Positions 42,003 through 51,752 of a DNA stretch of 64,000 nt are shown in pieces. The notes beneath the pieces were generated by a model that worked only from the letters and a program-made list of their open reading frames with translations, was not told where the DNA came from and did not search any database. Positions within the stretch are counted from its first letter, which is position 1; each line of letters starts with the position of its first letter. The DNA is from Nocardia sp. BSTN01 (lineage in GTDB: Bacteria > Actinomycetota > Actinomycetes > Mycobacteriales > Mycobacteriaceae): assembly GCF_015354405.1 (NCBI RefSeq), contig NZ_JADKYP010000010.1, positions 1 through 64,000 on the forward strand, in the 5' to 3' direction. A program made the position numbers and the translations under genes.

Positions 42003-43523
42003 TCAGTCCATCGTCGGGATGACGAAGTGATCGGCGCCCGCACCCGCGGCCGGTTCGGTCCGCAGGCCCTGCGGCCAGCGCTGGGTGACCGTCTTGGTCT
42101 TGGTGTAGAAGCGGATCGAGTCGGGACCGTGCTGGTTCAGGTCGCCGAAGCCGGACGCCTTCCAGCCGCCGAAGGTGTGGTACGCGATCGGCACCGGAAT
42201 CGGGACGTTGACGCCGACCATGCCGACCTGCACGCGCGTGGCGAAGTCGCGGGCGGTGTCCCCGTCGCGGGTGAAGATCGCGACGCCGTTGCCGAATTCG
42301 TGTTCGCTCGGCAGCCGCAGCGCCTCCTCGTAGTCGGCGGCGCGCACGATCGCGACCACCGGACCGAAGATCTCCTCCCGGTAGATCCGCATCTGCGGGG
42401 TGACGCGGTCGAACAGCGTCGCGCCGACGAAGAATCCGTCCTCGGCGCCCGCGACCTTCAGTCCCCGGCCGTCGACTACCAGCTCAGCGCCCTCGTCGAC
42501 ACCGATCTGCACATAGTTGTTCACGCGGTCCACACCGTCGCGGCCGACCAGCGGGCCGAAGTCCGCGCCGGGATCATCGGAGCGGCCGACATTCAGCTTG
42601 CCGATGCGCTCGACCAGCTTGGCGCGCAACCGATCCGCGGTCTCCTCGCCGACCGGCACCGCCACCGAGATGGCCATGCAGCGTTCGCCCGCCGAGCCGT
42701 AGCCGGCGCCGATCAGCTGATCGGCGACATCGTCGAGGTCGGCGTCCGGCATGACGATCGCGTGGTTCTTGGCGCCGCCGAAGCACTGGGCGCGCTTGCC
42801 GTTCGCGGTCGCGGTTTCGTAGATGTACTGCGCGATCGGGGTGGAACCGACGAAGCCCACGGCCTTGATCCGCTCATCGTTCAGCAGCGTGTCGACCGCC
42901 AGCTTGTCACCGTTGACGACGTTGAACACACCGGCGGGCAGCCCGGCCTCGAGGAAGAGTTCGGCCAGCCGCAGCGGCACCGAGGGATCGCGCTCGGACG
43001 GCTTGAGCACGAAGGCGTTTCCGCAGGCCAGCGCCGGCCCAGCCTTCCACAGCGGAATCATGGCAGGGAAGTTGAACGGGGTGATGCCGGCGACCACACC
43101 GAGCGGCTGCCGCATCGAATACACGTCGATGCCGGTGCCCGCGCTCTCGGTGTACTCACCCTTGAGCAGGTGCGGGATGCCGATCGCGAATTCGATCACC
43201 TCGAGTCCGCGCTGAATATCGCCCTTGGCGTCCGGGATGGTCTTGCCGTGCTCGCTCGACAGCAGCGCGGCCAGCGAATCCATCTCGTCCTGGACCAGGG
43301 CGACGAACTTCATCAGCACCCGGGCCCGCTTCTGCGGATTGAACGCGGCCCAGGTGCGCTGCGCCTCGGCCGCATTCGCGATGGTCGCCTCGACCTCGGA
43401 CACACTGGCGAGCGGCACCCGCGCCTGAACCTGCCCGGTGCTGGGGTCGTAGACGTCGCCGAAGTTGCCGGAGGTCCCGGGCACCTGCTGCCCGCCGATG
43501 AAATGAGTCAGTTCGCGAACCAT
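42003..43523 (-). CDS. mmsA: Methylmalonate-semialdehyde dehydrogenase (CoA-acylating)
   Basis: It converts methylmalonate semialdehyde and CoA to propionyl-CoA and CO2 with NAD, ending valine catabolism. The product is 506 aa. The aldehyde dehydrogenase signatures ITPFNFPAMIPLWKAGPALACGN, VGFVGSTPIAQYIYE and the catalytic cysteine in GSAGERCMAIS are present, with NHAIVMPDADLDD typical of MmsA. The ATG at 43523 follows AGGA. It is the first gene of the valine operon and diverges from icmF, with 219 bp between. Confidence 0.97.
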   Translation of the reverse strand: MVRELTHFIGGQQVPGTSGNFGDVYDPSTGQVQARVPLASVSEVEATIANAAEAQRTWAAFNPQKRARVLMKFVALVQDEMDSLAALLSSEHGKTIPDAKGDIQRGLEVIEFAIGIPHLLKGEYTESAGTGIDVYSMRQPLGVVAGITPFNFPAMIPLWKAGPALACGNAFVLKPSERDPSVPLRLAELFLEAGLPAGVFNVVNGDKLAVDTLLNDERIKAVGFVGSTPIAQYIYETATANGKRAQCFGGAKNHAIVMPDADLDDVADQLIGAGYGSAGERCMAISVAVPVGEETADRLRAKLVERIGKLNVGRSDDPGADFGPLVGRDGVDRVNNYVQIGVDEGAELVVDGRGLKVAGAEDGFFVGATLFDRVTPQMRIYREEIFGPVVAIVRAADYEEALRLPSEHEFGNGVAIFTRDGDTARDFATRVQVGMVGVNVPIPVPIAYHTFGGWKASGFGDLNQHGPDSIRFYTKTKTVTQRWPQGLRTEPAAGAGADHFVIPTMD

Positions 43524-43594
43524 GCCAGTCCTGTTCTCGATGCGGTCGATGCCTCCCACGCCGGAGCCGAAGGCAGTATGCGGCCATCCTATAG

Positions 43595-43606
43595 TTGGAC
43601 ATCCAA
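43595..43606. promoter_or_regulatory. Palindrome between mmsA and icmF, possible operator
   Basis: TTGGA-CA-TCCAA is a perfect 5-bp inverted repeat. It lies directly beside a TATAGG -10-like element for mmsA on the minus strand (about 43588-43593), about 72 bp upstream of the mmsA start. A regulator for the valine genes could bind here; none is encoded nearby. Confidence 0.35.
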
Positions 43607-43742
43607 GTATTGGAAGTCATGTGATTTACGCCACGGATGGCGCCGTGGTCCGCATCACAGTACAGTTGATTTGACGTCCTACTATCGGGACGCCAAGCGT
43701 AGGCGCCCGGCGGTCCCGCGCCGGCCTCTGGTGGAGGATTAC

Positions 43743-46700
43743 ATGGCCGACCTGCACGTTCCGGTCCATCCCGTACGTTTCGTCACCTCCGCGGCCCTGT
43801 TCGACGGCCACGACGCGGCGATCAACATCATGCGGCGCATCCTGCAGTCGCAGGGCGCCGAGGTGATCCATCTGGGCCACAACCGCGCGGTGCACGAGGT
43901 GGTCGACGCGGTGCTGACCGAGGACGTGCAGGGTGTGGCCGTCAGTTCGTATCAGGGCGGGCACGTCGAATACTTCGAATATCTGGCGAGCGCGCTGCGG
44001 GAGGCCGGGGCGGGGCACGTCGAGATCTTCGGCGGTGGCGGCGGCGTGATCGTCGCGGAGGAGATCGAGCGGCTGGCGGCGGCCGGAGTGCGCATCTTCT
44101 CCCCCGAGGACGGCCAGCGCCTGGGCCTGCCCGGCATGATCAACGAACTCGTCCGCGCCTGCGACGTCGATCTGTCGGCCGAACCGGCCGCGATCGAGGC
44201 GGTTCTCGCCGGTGAACGATACGCGTTGGCGCGCACCTTGACCTGCCTGCAGGCCGATGCGCTGCCCGCCGCGCATCTGGACGAACTGCGGGCCGCCGCG
44301 GCCGGCCGGACCGTGCCGGTGCTCGGCATCACCGGCACCGGCGGCTCCGGAAAGTCCTCGCTCACAGACGAACTCGTGCGGCGGCTGCGCACCGATCAGC
44401 AGGACAAACTGCGGGTGGCGATCCTCGCCGTCGACCCGACCCGGCGCCGCGGCGGCGGCGCACTGCTCGGTGACCGCATCCGGATGAACTCGCTCGACAG
44501 CGAACACGTCTACTTCCGCTCGCTGGCCACCCGTGGCGCACACGAATTGCCGACCAATATCGACGCGATGATCCTGGCCTGCAAGGCGGCCGGATTCGAT
44601 CTGGTGATTCTCGAAACGCCGGGTATCGGCCAGGGCGACGCCGCGATCATCGACCACGTCGACATCTCGATGTATGTGATGACGCCGGAATTCGGCGCCG
44701 CCTCCCAGCTCGAGAAGATCGACATGCTCGATTTCGCCGATGTGGTGGCGATCAACAAGTTCGAGCGCCGCGGCGCCGAGGACGCACTGCGGGACGTCTC
44801 ACGCCAGCTCGTGCGCAACCGTGAGGCGTTCGGGTCGGCACCGGAGGATATGCCGGTATTCGGCACCAGCGCGGCGACATTCAACGACGACGGGGTGACC
44901 GCGCTCTATCAGCATCTGGCCGGGCTGCTCGGTGCGCGCGGCCTGCCGCTGGAGACCGGGGTGCTGCCGCGGGTCGACACCCGGGCCTCGACCCGCTTCG
45001 CGCAGATCATCCCGCCGGGCCGAGTGCGGTATCTGGCCGAGATCGCCGAGACCGTCCGCGATTACCATGCCGAGACGCGACGGCAGGTGGTCGCGGCCCA
45101 GCGGGTGCAGCGCTTCGAACAGGTGCTGGCGGAACTGCCGGCGGGGGCCACCGACGATCCGGCCAGCGCGGAAGACGCGACGGTGGAAGGTCTTTCGGCC
45201 GCGGAACGGACCTTGTCCGGACTACTCGCGCGCGCGAGCGAGGAGCTCACCCCGGAATCCGCGGCGCTGCTGCGGGATTGGCCCGCCACCGTGGAGTCGT
45301 ATCGTGGCGAGGAACAGGTGGTCCGCGTCCGCGACCGCGAGATTCGCACTCCCCTGCGCCGAACCACGTTGTCGGACAACTCGATCCCGCGTGTGGCGCT
45401 ACCGCGCTTCACCGATCACGGCGAGCTGCTGCGCTTCCTGCGATCGGAGAATCTGCCGGGCCGATTCCCCTTCACCGGCGGCGTGTTCGCGTTCAAGCGC
45501 GACAACGAGGATCCGGCCCGCATGTTCGCCGGTGAGGGTGATCCGTTCCGCACGAACCGGCGATTCAAGGTGCTTTCGGAACATGCCGAGGCCAAACGCC
45601 TCTCGACCGCCTTCGACTCCGTGACGCTCTACGGCCACGATCCCGCACCGCGTCCCGATATCTACGGAAAGGTCGGCACCTCAGGGGTTTCCATCGCCAC
45701 CGTCGACGATATGAAGGCCCTCTACGACGGCTTCGACCTCAGTGCGCCGAGCACGTCGGTCTCGATGACCATCAACGGGCCGGCGCCGACGATTCTGGCC
45801 TTCTTCCTCAATACCGCGATAGACCAAGCGCTGCAGCGGTTTCGGGAGGCCAACGGGCGCGAGCCGAGCGGCGACGAAGCGGCCGACATCCGTGCCCGCA
45901 CCCTCGCCACGGTCCGCGGCACCGTGCAGGCCGATATCCTCAAGGAGGATCAGGGCCAGAACACCTGCATCTTCTCCACGGAATTCAGCCTGCGGATGAT
46001 GGCCGATATCCAGGAATGGTTCGTCCGCAACGGCGTGCGCAATTTCTACTCGGTGTCGATCTCCGGCTATCACATCGCCGAGGCAGGCGCGAATCCGATC
46101 AGTCAGCTGGCGTTCACGCTGGCCAACGGATTCACTTATGTCGAGGCCTATCTGGCGCGCGGCATGGCCATCGACGATTTCGCGCCGAATCTGTCGTTCT
46201 TCTTCTCCAACGGCATGGATCCGGAGTATTCGGTGATCGGGCGGGTGGCCCGGCGGATCTGGGCGGTCACCATGCGCGACAAATACGGCGCCAACGATCG
46301 CTCGCAGAAGTTGAAGTACCACATCCAGACCTCCGGGCGTTCGCTGCATGCCCAGGAAATGAACTTCAACGACATCCGCACCACCCTGCAGGCGTTGATC
46401 GCCATCTACGACAACTGCAACAGCCTGCACACCAATGCCTACGACGAGGCGGTGACCACCCCCACCGAGGAATCGGTGCGGCGCGCCCTGGCCATCCAGT
46501 TGATCATCAACAAGGAATGGGGCCTGGCGATGAACGAGAATCCGCTGCAGGGCAGTTTCGTGATCGACGAGCTGACCGATCTGGTGGAGGAGGCGGTGCT
46601 CGCCGAATTCGAGCGGATCAGCGAACGCGGCGGGGTGCTGGGCGCGATGGAGACCGGATATCAGCGTGGCCGCATCCAGGACGAATCGATGCGCTACGAA

Positions 46701-47012
46701 CACCGCAAACACGACGGCACACTGCCCATCATCGGAGTGAACACGTTCCGCAATCCGAACGGCGAAACCCATCAGGTGCTGGAACTGGCCCGCGGCACCG
46801 AGGCCGAGAAACAATCGCAGCTGCGGCGCACCGAGGAATTCGTCACCGCGCACCGCGAGCCGGCGCAGGCGGCCCTGGCCCGGCTCGAGGCCGCCGCACG
46901 CGGCGACGACAACGTCTTCGACGTGCTGATGGATGCCGCGCGGGTATGCACTCTGCAGCAGATCACCGACTGTTTCTTCACCGTCGGCGGGCAATACCGC
47001 CGCAATGTGTGA
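43743..47012 (+). CDS. icmF: Fused isobutyryl-CoA mutase IcmF (B12 domain, G-protein chaperone, mutase)
   Basis: This adenosylcobalamin enzyme interconverts isobutyryl-CoA and n-butyryl-CoA, with a built-in G-protein repair chaperone. The product is 1,089 aa, the usual IcmF length. The N-terminal cobalamin domain has the axial His23 in LFDGHDAAINIM and FGGGGGVI. The GTPase has P-loop GTGGSGKS (198-205), VDPTRRRGGGALLGDRIRM and the NKFERRG base motif. The C-terminal mutase barrel begins near TSGVSIATVDDMKALY. ATG 43743 follows GGAGG; a much longer upstream frame is only antisense to mmsA. It diverges from the valine operon. Confidence 0.97.
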   Translation: MADLHVPVHPVRFVTSAALFDGHDAAINIMRRILQSQGAEVIHLGHNRAVHEVVDAVLTEDVQGVAVSSYQGGHVEYFEYLASALREAGAGHVEIFGGGGGVIVAEEIERLAAAGVRIFSPEDGQRLGLPGMINELVRACDVDLSAEPAAIEAVLAGERYALARTLTCLQADALPAAHLDELRAAAAGRTVPVLGITGTGGSGKSSLTDELVRRLRTDQQDKLRVAILAVDPTRRRGGGALLGDRIRMNSLDSEHVYFRSLATRGAHELPTNIDAMILACKAAGFDLVILETPGIGQGDAAIIDHVDISMYVMTPEFGAASQLEKIDMLDFADVVAINKFERRGAEDALRDVSRQLVRNREAFGSAPEDMPVFGTSAATFNDDGVTALYQHLAGLLGARGLPLETGVLPRVDTRASTRFAQIIPPGRVRYLAEIAETVRDYHAETRRQVVAAQRVQRFEQVLAELPAGATDDPASAEDATVEGLSAAERTLSGLLARASEELTPESAALLRDWPATVESYRGEEQVVRVRDREIRTPLRRTTLSDNSIPRVALPRFTDHGELLRFLRSENLPGRFPFTGGVFAFKRDNEDPARMFAGEGDPFRTNRRFKVLSEHAEAKRLSTAFDSVTLYGHDPAPRPDIYGKVGTSGVSIATVDDMKALYDGFDLSAPSTSVSMTINGPAPTILAFFLNTAIDQALQRFREANGREPSGDEAADIRARTLATVRGTVQADILKEDQGQNTCIFSTEFSLRMMADIQEWFVRNGVRNFYSVSISGYHIAEAGANPISQLAFTLANGFTYVEAYLARGMAIDDFAPNLSFFFSNGMDPEYSVIGRVARRIWAVTMRDKYGANDRSQKLKYHIQTSGRSLHAQEMNFNDIRTTLQALIAIYDNCNSLHTNAYDEAVTTPTEESVRRALAIQLIINKEWGLAMNENPLQGSFVIDELTDLVEEAVLAEFERISERGGVLGAMETGYQRGRIQDESMRYEHRKHDGTLPIIGVNTFRNPNGETHQVLELARGTEAEKQSQLRRTEEFVTAHREPAQAALARLEAAARGDDNVFDVLMDAARVCTLQQITDCFFTVGGQYRRNV

Positions 47013-47096
47013 CAAGGGTTCGGATGTGGCCCGCCGGTGTGTGCGGGCGTGTGACAATGCCGGAGAGCGGACAGTCGAACGCGACGGAAGGGCGCC

Positions 47097-48182
47097 ATGG
47101 ACCTCGCCGGTATCAGCGTTGTGGACGCACATATCCATCAATGGGATCCGCTGAACACGCCGCGGGATTTCAGCATGCTGGCGAAGCTGTTCCGGTTCGT
47201 GCCGGTGCCGGTCGACAAGGCCGCCCGGCTGGCTCCCAAACGGGACCGCGATTTCGTCGGGATTCCCGATGCCTATCTGCGGCCGTATCTGCCCGCGGAT
47301 TACCGCGAGGATCTGGGCGCGGTGCCGGTGGAGGCGCTGGTGCACATCGAGGTGGAATGGGCCGGGCGGGCGCCGGACGCCAAGGCCGACGAGACGCGGT
47401 GGGTGGCCAGCCTGCCCTTCGGGGTGGACACTCCGGCCCTGGGCGCGATCATCGGCAGCGGTGATCCCGCGACGCCCGGATTCGCCGAACTCGTCGACAA
47501 GCATCAGTCCGCGTCACCGCTGTTCCGCGGCATACGCACCATGGTCGCCCACCACCCGGACGCCGGGGTGCGGTCGTTCTGCCGGGCCGACGGCGCCCTG
47601 ACCGAGTCGGCCTTCCTGGACGGCTTCGCGGTCCTGGCCGAACGCGGGCTGTCGTTCGAGGCGTGGGTCTACTCGCATCAGATCCCGCAGGTCACCGCCC
47701 TGGCCCGGCGCTATCCCGAGGTGACGATCGTGCTCAACCATCTCGGCACGCCGGCCGGAATATTCGGCCCGGTGGGCAAGAACACCGGCACCCAGCCGGG
47801 CCGGCGCCGCGAACTGTTCGTGCAGTGGCGCGACGATATCGCCACACTCGCGACACACCCCAATGTGATGGCCAAGGTCAGCGGGCTGGCCATGCCGATC
47901 CTCGGCCATCCGGTGCCGATGCGCGGCCTACCGACCCCCGTCTCCGAACTACTGGACCGCACCGCGCCGCTGTTGCACCACGCCTTCGACGTCTTCGGCG
48001 CCCAGCGTCTCATCTGGGGTTCGAATTATCCTGTGGACAAACCGATTACAAGTATCGCCAACGGCGCGCAAGCGGTGATCGACGTGCTGGCCGACCGCGG
48101 CGGCAGCGCCGAGGAACTCGACCAGGTCTTCCGCACGAACGCCCAGCGCACCTACGGCATCGACGCGGAACTGCTGGCCTGA
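47097..48182 (+). CDS. Amidohydrolase family (amidohydro_2) metal-dependent hydrolase
   Basis: This 361-aa TIM-barrel hydrolase starts with the metal-binding HxH in VVDAHIHQWDP, has TIVLNHLGTPAG (third His) and LIWGSNYPVDKP (the late Asp). Related enzymes hydrolyse lactones or decarboxylate aromatic acids; the substrate cannot be assigned. It starts at ATG 47097 with GAAGGG upstream, 84 bp after icmF, so cotranscription with icmF is possible. Confidence 0.88.
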   Translation: MDLAGISVVDAHIHQWDPLNTPRDFSMLAKLFRFVPVPVDKAARLAPKRDRDFVGIPDAYLRPYLPADYREDLGAVPVEALVHIEVEWAGRAPDAKADETRWVASLPFGVDTPALGAIIGSGDPATPGFAELVDKHQSASPLFRGIRTMVAHHPDAGVRSFCRADGALTESAFLDGFAVLAERGLSFEAWVYSHQIPQVTALARRYPEVTIVLNHLGTPAGIFGPVGKNTGTQPGRRRELFVQWRDDIATLATHPNVMAKVSGLAMPILGHPVPMRGLPTPVSELLDRTAPLLHHAFDVFGAQRLIWGSNYPVDKPITSIANGAQAVIDVLADRGGSAEELDQVFRTNAQRTYGIDAELLA

Positions 48183-48242
48183 ACACGGCGGTGCGCCAGT
48201 TGCGCTGTCTCCCAGGCGATTTTGTGCGCGGCGGCGGCGGTC

Positions 48243-48707
<465 letters not shown>

Positions 48708-48750
48708 GTGCTGACCGGGAAGTCCATCGCATTGGACGTACGATGCGAAG

Positions 48751-49380
48751 GTGACGAAGGCACCGGCCACGCGCGGACGTATCGACAAGCGCCAGGCGAT
48801 CCTGGACGTCGCCTTCGACGTCTTCGCTCGGCGGGGCTACGGGAGGGCCTGCGTCCAGGAGATCGCGAACGAGGCGGGGGTCGCCAAACCCACCGTCTAC
48901 AACCACCTCAGCGACAAGGAGACGCTGTTCCGCAGCACGGTCGAGGCGGCCGCCGACCAAGTCGGCGCGCAATGTCTCGCCGCGGTGGAGACACTGCGCG
49001 CCGCCGACGGCGACCCGGGTCCGGCGCTCACCGCGACCGCGCGCGAACTCGTACGCATCTGCGCCGGGCCGCGGTCGCACGCCTTGCGCGCATTGGCCTA
49101 TGCCGAGCTGGGCACCTTTCCCGACCTGGTGCTGACCGTGCAGGAACGCACCTCACTGCGCCTGGCGCAGACCCTGGCCGACCGGTTCGCGCGGCTGGCG
49201 CTCTCGGGCGGGCTGCGCCGATGCGATCCCGAACTCGCCGCCGAACATTTCCTCGCGCTCCTGACCGGACCGCTCGAGGCTCGCTCCCGGCTGGGCACCC
49301 GCGCCGTGGAACCGGCCGAACTGGACGAGATCGCCGACGGCGCCGCCGACGCCTTCCTGCGGGCCTACGGTCCGGCCTGA
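48751..49380 (+). CDS. TetR family regulator
   Basis: This 209-aa protein has the helix-turn-helix RQAILDVAFDVFARRGYGRACVQEIANEAGVAKPTVYNHLSDKETLF and a C-terminal domain of the AefR-like type. The GTG start at 48751 follows a TACGAT -10 (48739-48744) by 6 nt, so the transcript is probably leaderless. It diverges from the Dabb gene across an array of TGAAC/GTTCA half-sites and precedes the BVMO gene by 95 bp. Confidence 0.91.
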   Translation: MTKAPATRGRIDKRQAILDVAFDVFARRGYGRACVQEIANEAGVAKPTVYNHLSDKETLFRSTVEAAADQVGAQCLAAVETLRAADGDPGPALTATARELVRICAGPRSHALRALAYAELGTFPDLVLTVQERTSLRLAQTLADRFARLALSGGLRRCDPELAAEHFLALLTGPLEARSRLGTRAVEPAELDEIADGAADAFLRAYGPA

Positions 49381-49475
49381 GACGGCCGGGCGTTGACATC
49401 CCGGCCACCGCGCGGTTAATTGGTGGCAGGTGCGGCCAGTCAGGTGCCCTGGCCGAGGACGGCACGGGAGCAGTC

Positions 49476-50990
49476 ATGGCCATCGACCACGAAGTGATCA
49501 TCGTCGGCGCCGGATTTTCCGGTATCGGGGTGGCGATCGCCTTGCGGAAGGCCGGTTTCCGGGACTTCCTGATCGTCGACGACGCCGACGGCGTGGGCGG
49601 CACCTGGCATTGGAACACCTACCCCGGCATCGCCGTGGACATCCCCTCGTTCAGTTATCAGTATTCGTTCGAGCAGAGTTCGCGGTGGTCGCGCATCTAC
49701 GCGCCCGGCCACGAACTGAAAGACTACGCCGAACACTGCGTGGACAAATACGGGCTGCGACCGCGCATCCGGTTCAGCACAACGATCACCGCCGCGGAAT
49801 TCGACGAGGACGCCTCGGTGTGGACGCTGCGCACCGGCGACGGGGAAACCCTGACCGCGCGCTACGTCATCGGCGCGACCGGTGTGCTGACCCGGCCGAA
49901 GCTACCGGATATCCCTGGCGTGGAATCATTTTCGGGCCTCACCATGCACACCTCGCGCTGGGACCACGACCGCGACCTGCACGGAAAGCGGGTGGCGATC
50001 ATCGGAACCGGGGCATCGGCCGTGCAGGTCATTCCCTCGATCGCTCCGGATGTCGCCGAGCTGACGGTCTTCCAGCGCACGCCGATCTGGTGCCTGCCGC
50101 GGCCGGACACCACGCTGCCCACGCCCGCGCGCTGGGCGCTGCGGTATCTGCCCGGCGGACAGGCGATTTCGCGTTTGGCGAGCCAGGCGTTCGTCGAACT
50201 GACCTTCCCGCTGTCGGCGCACTACTATTCGAATCTGCCGCTGGCCAAACTCGGCGAGCGCTCCGGACTGGCCCATCTGCGGCGCCAGGTGCACGATCCG
50301 GTGGTCCGGGACAAACTCACCCCGCGGTATGCGCTCGGATGTAAGCGGCCGGGTTTCTCCAACGATTACCTGCCGACCTTCAACCGCGACAACGTGACGC
50401 TGGAAACGGATCCGATCGCCGAGATCACCCCCACCGGTGTGCGCACGGCGGCCGGCACCGAATATCCGGCCGATGTGCTGATTCTCGCGACCGGCTTCAA
50501 GGTCATGGAATCGGGCAATATGCCGACCTTCGACATGACCGGGGTCGGCGGCCGTGACCTCGAGAAATGGTGGGACGAGAACCGCCTGCAGGCCTACGAG
50601 GGCGTCAGCGTGCCGGGCTTCCCCAACTTCTTCTCGATCATCGGACCCTACGGATACAACGGCGCGTCGTATTTCACGCTGATCGAGATGCAGACCTCCC
50701 ACATCCTGCGGTTGCTCCGTCATGCGCGCGGCAAGCGCGCCCATCGCATCGAGGTCACCGCGGCCGCCAACGAGCGATACTTCCACGAGATGCTGGAACG
50801 ACGCGGAGGACAGGTCTTCTGGCAGGACAGCTGCGCGGTCTCGAACAGCTACTACTTCGATAGGCACGGCGATGTGCCGCTGAAACCGATGAGTACCGTC
50901 GAAGCGGCCTGGCGCGCAGCCCATTTCGATCTGGACGACTACAGCTTCGAACAGGTCACGGCTCAGCTGCCGACCACGCGGGCCAGCTGA
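49476..50990 (+). CDS. Baeyer-Villiger-type flavin monooxygenase
   Basis: This FAD/NADPH class B monooxygenase is 504 aa. The first Rossmann motif is IIVGAGFSGIGVAIAL. The Baeyer-Villiger fingerprint FxGxxxHxxxW is present as FSGLTMHTSRW, followed by the NADPH motif VAIIGTGASAVQVIP and ILATGFKV. It oxidises ketones or sulfur/nitrogen compounds; relatives include EthA-like activators of thioamide drugs. ATG 49476 follows GGGAG. It may be controlled by the TetR just upstream. Its 3' end overlaps the converging next gene by 28 bp. Confidence 0.93.
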   Translation: MAIDHEVIIVGAGFSGIGVAIALRKAGFRDFLIVDDADGVGGTWHWNTYPGIAVDIPSFSYQYSFEQSSRWSRIYAPGHELKDYAEHCVDKYGLRPRIRFSTTITAAEFDEDASVWTLRTGDGETLTARYVIGATGVLTRPKLPDIPGVESFSGLTMHTSRWDHDRDLHGKRVAIIGTGASAVQVIPSIAPDVAELTVFQRTPIWCLPRPDTTLPTPARWALRYLPGGQAISRLASQAFVELTFPLSAHYYSNLPLAKLGERSGLAHLRRQVHDPVVRDKLTPRYALGCKRPGFSNDYLPTFNRDNVTLETDPIAEITPTGVRTAAGTEYPADVLILATGFKVMESGNMPTFDMTGVGGRDLEKWWDENRLQAYEGVSVPGFPNFFSIIGPYGYNGASYFTLIEMQTSHILRLLRHARGKRAHRIEVTAAANERYFHEMLERRGGQVFWQDSCAVSNSYYFDRHGDVPLKPMSTVEAAWRAAHFDLDDYSFEQVTAQLPTTRAS

Positions 50991-51739
50991 GCGGTCAGCC
51001 GCTCGCGCGCCTCGACCAGCGACGGGCCGTACCAGGTGAGGTCGCGGCCGCTCACCAGCGCGACCGGGATTCCCGCGAACGCCTCCGGACCATCGGTCGC
51101 GGTGAAGACGTACGGCTCGTCCGGCAGCACCGCCAGCCGAACCCCCTGCACCAGTTCGGATCCCGTCACCGTGGGATAGCGTTCCGATCCCGTCGCGTGG
51201 ACCAGGTTCAGACCGAGGCGACCGGCGAGATCCGCGGTGAACGTGTCGCGGCCGACCACCATCCACGGCTTACGCCAGATCGGGATCACCGCATCGATCG
51301 GCGGGTGCGGCGCGGGCGCGGACCAGACCGCGCGGGCCCGGGTCAGCCAGGCCGGCACCGCACCGCCCAGGGCGATGCCGAACAGCCGCGTCATCGAGGT
51401 GAAAGCCTCGTCGACGGTGCGAATCCGGGTGACCCACACCGGAATTCCCGCCTCCCGCATCCGCTCGACATCGAGGCGGCGGTTCTCCTCCTGATTGCAC
51501 ACCACCAGATCCGGCGCCAATTCGGCGATCCGGCGCAGATTCGGGTTCTTCGTGCCCCGCACCCGTTCCACCGCCAGTTCCGGCGGATGGGTGCACCAGT
51601 CGGTGGCGGCGAGCAGCAACTCCGGGCGGCTCACCGCGATGGCCTCGGTCAGCGACGGGACCAGCGACACCACCCGGCGCACCGGACGCCGCAGCGCCAC
51701 CGCGGCATCCAGATCGTCGACGGGATCTTCGGGCACCAC
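50963..51739 (-). CDS. BtuF-like helical-backbone metal receptor without signal peptide
   Basis: This 258-aa protein is of the periplasmic-binding-protein type III fold. VRRVVSLVPSLTEAI, LVGTKNPN-like RGTKNPNLRRIAELAPDLVVCNQEENR and the ending AFAGIPVALVSGRDLTWYGPSL match BtuF/helical backbone receptors for cobalamin or haem/siderophore. It has no signal peptide from the chosen GTG start at 51739, and longer readings do not provide one, so it may be cytoplasmic. No ABC permease is adjacent. The start is uncertain by a codon because of tandem GTGs. Confidence 0.75.
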   Translation of the reverse strand: MVPEDPVDDLDAAVALRRPVRRVVSLVPSLTEAIAVSRPELLLAATDWCTHPPELAVERVRGTKNPNLRRIAELAPDLVVCNQEENRRLDVERMREAGIPVWVTRIRTVDEAFTSMTRLFGIALGGAVPAWLTRARAVWSAPAPHPPIDAVIPIWRKPWMVVGRDTFTADLAGRLGLNLVHATGSERYPTVTGSELVQGVRLAVLPDEPYVFTATDGPEAFAGIPVALVSGRDLTWYGPSLVEARERLTAQLARVVGS

Positions 51740-51752
51740 GCCAGCATATGGG

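Noticed and set aside
41844-43742. N-terminal extension of the icmF frame giving 1,722 aa
   Set aside because: The first 633 codons are antisense to the dehydrogenase and mmsA genes. The ATG at 43743 has a GGAGG site and gives the normal IcmF length.
48708-49475. Frame fused to the front of the Baeyer-Villiger monooxygenase
   Set aside because: It overlaps the TetR gene in another frame and is Arg-rich. The monooxygenase has its own ATG with GGGAG at 49476.
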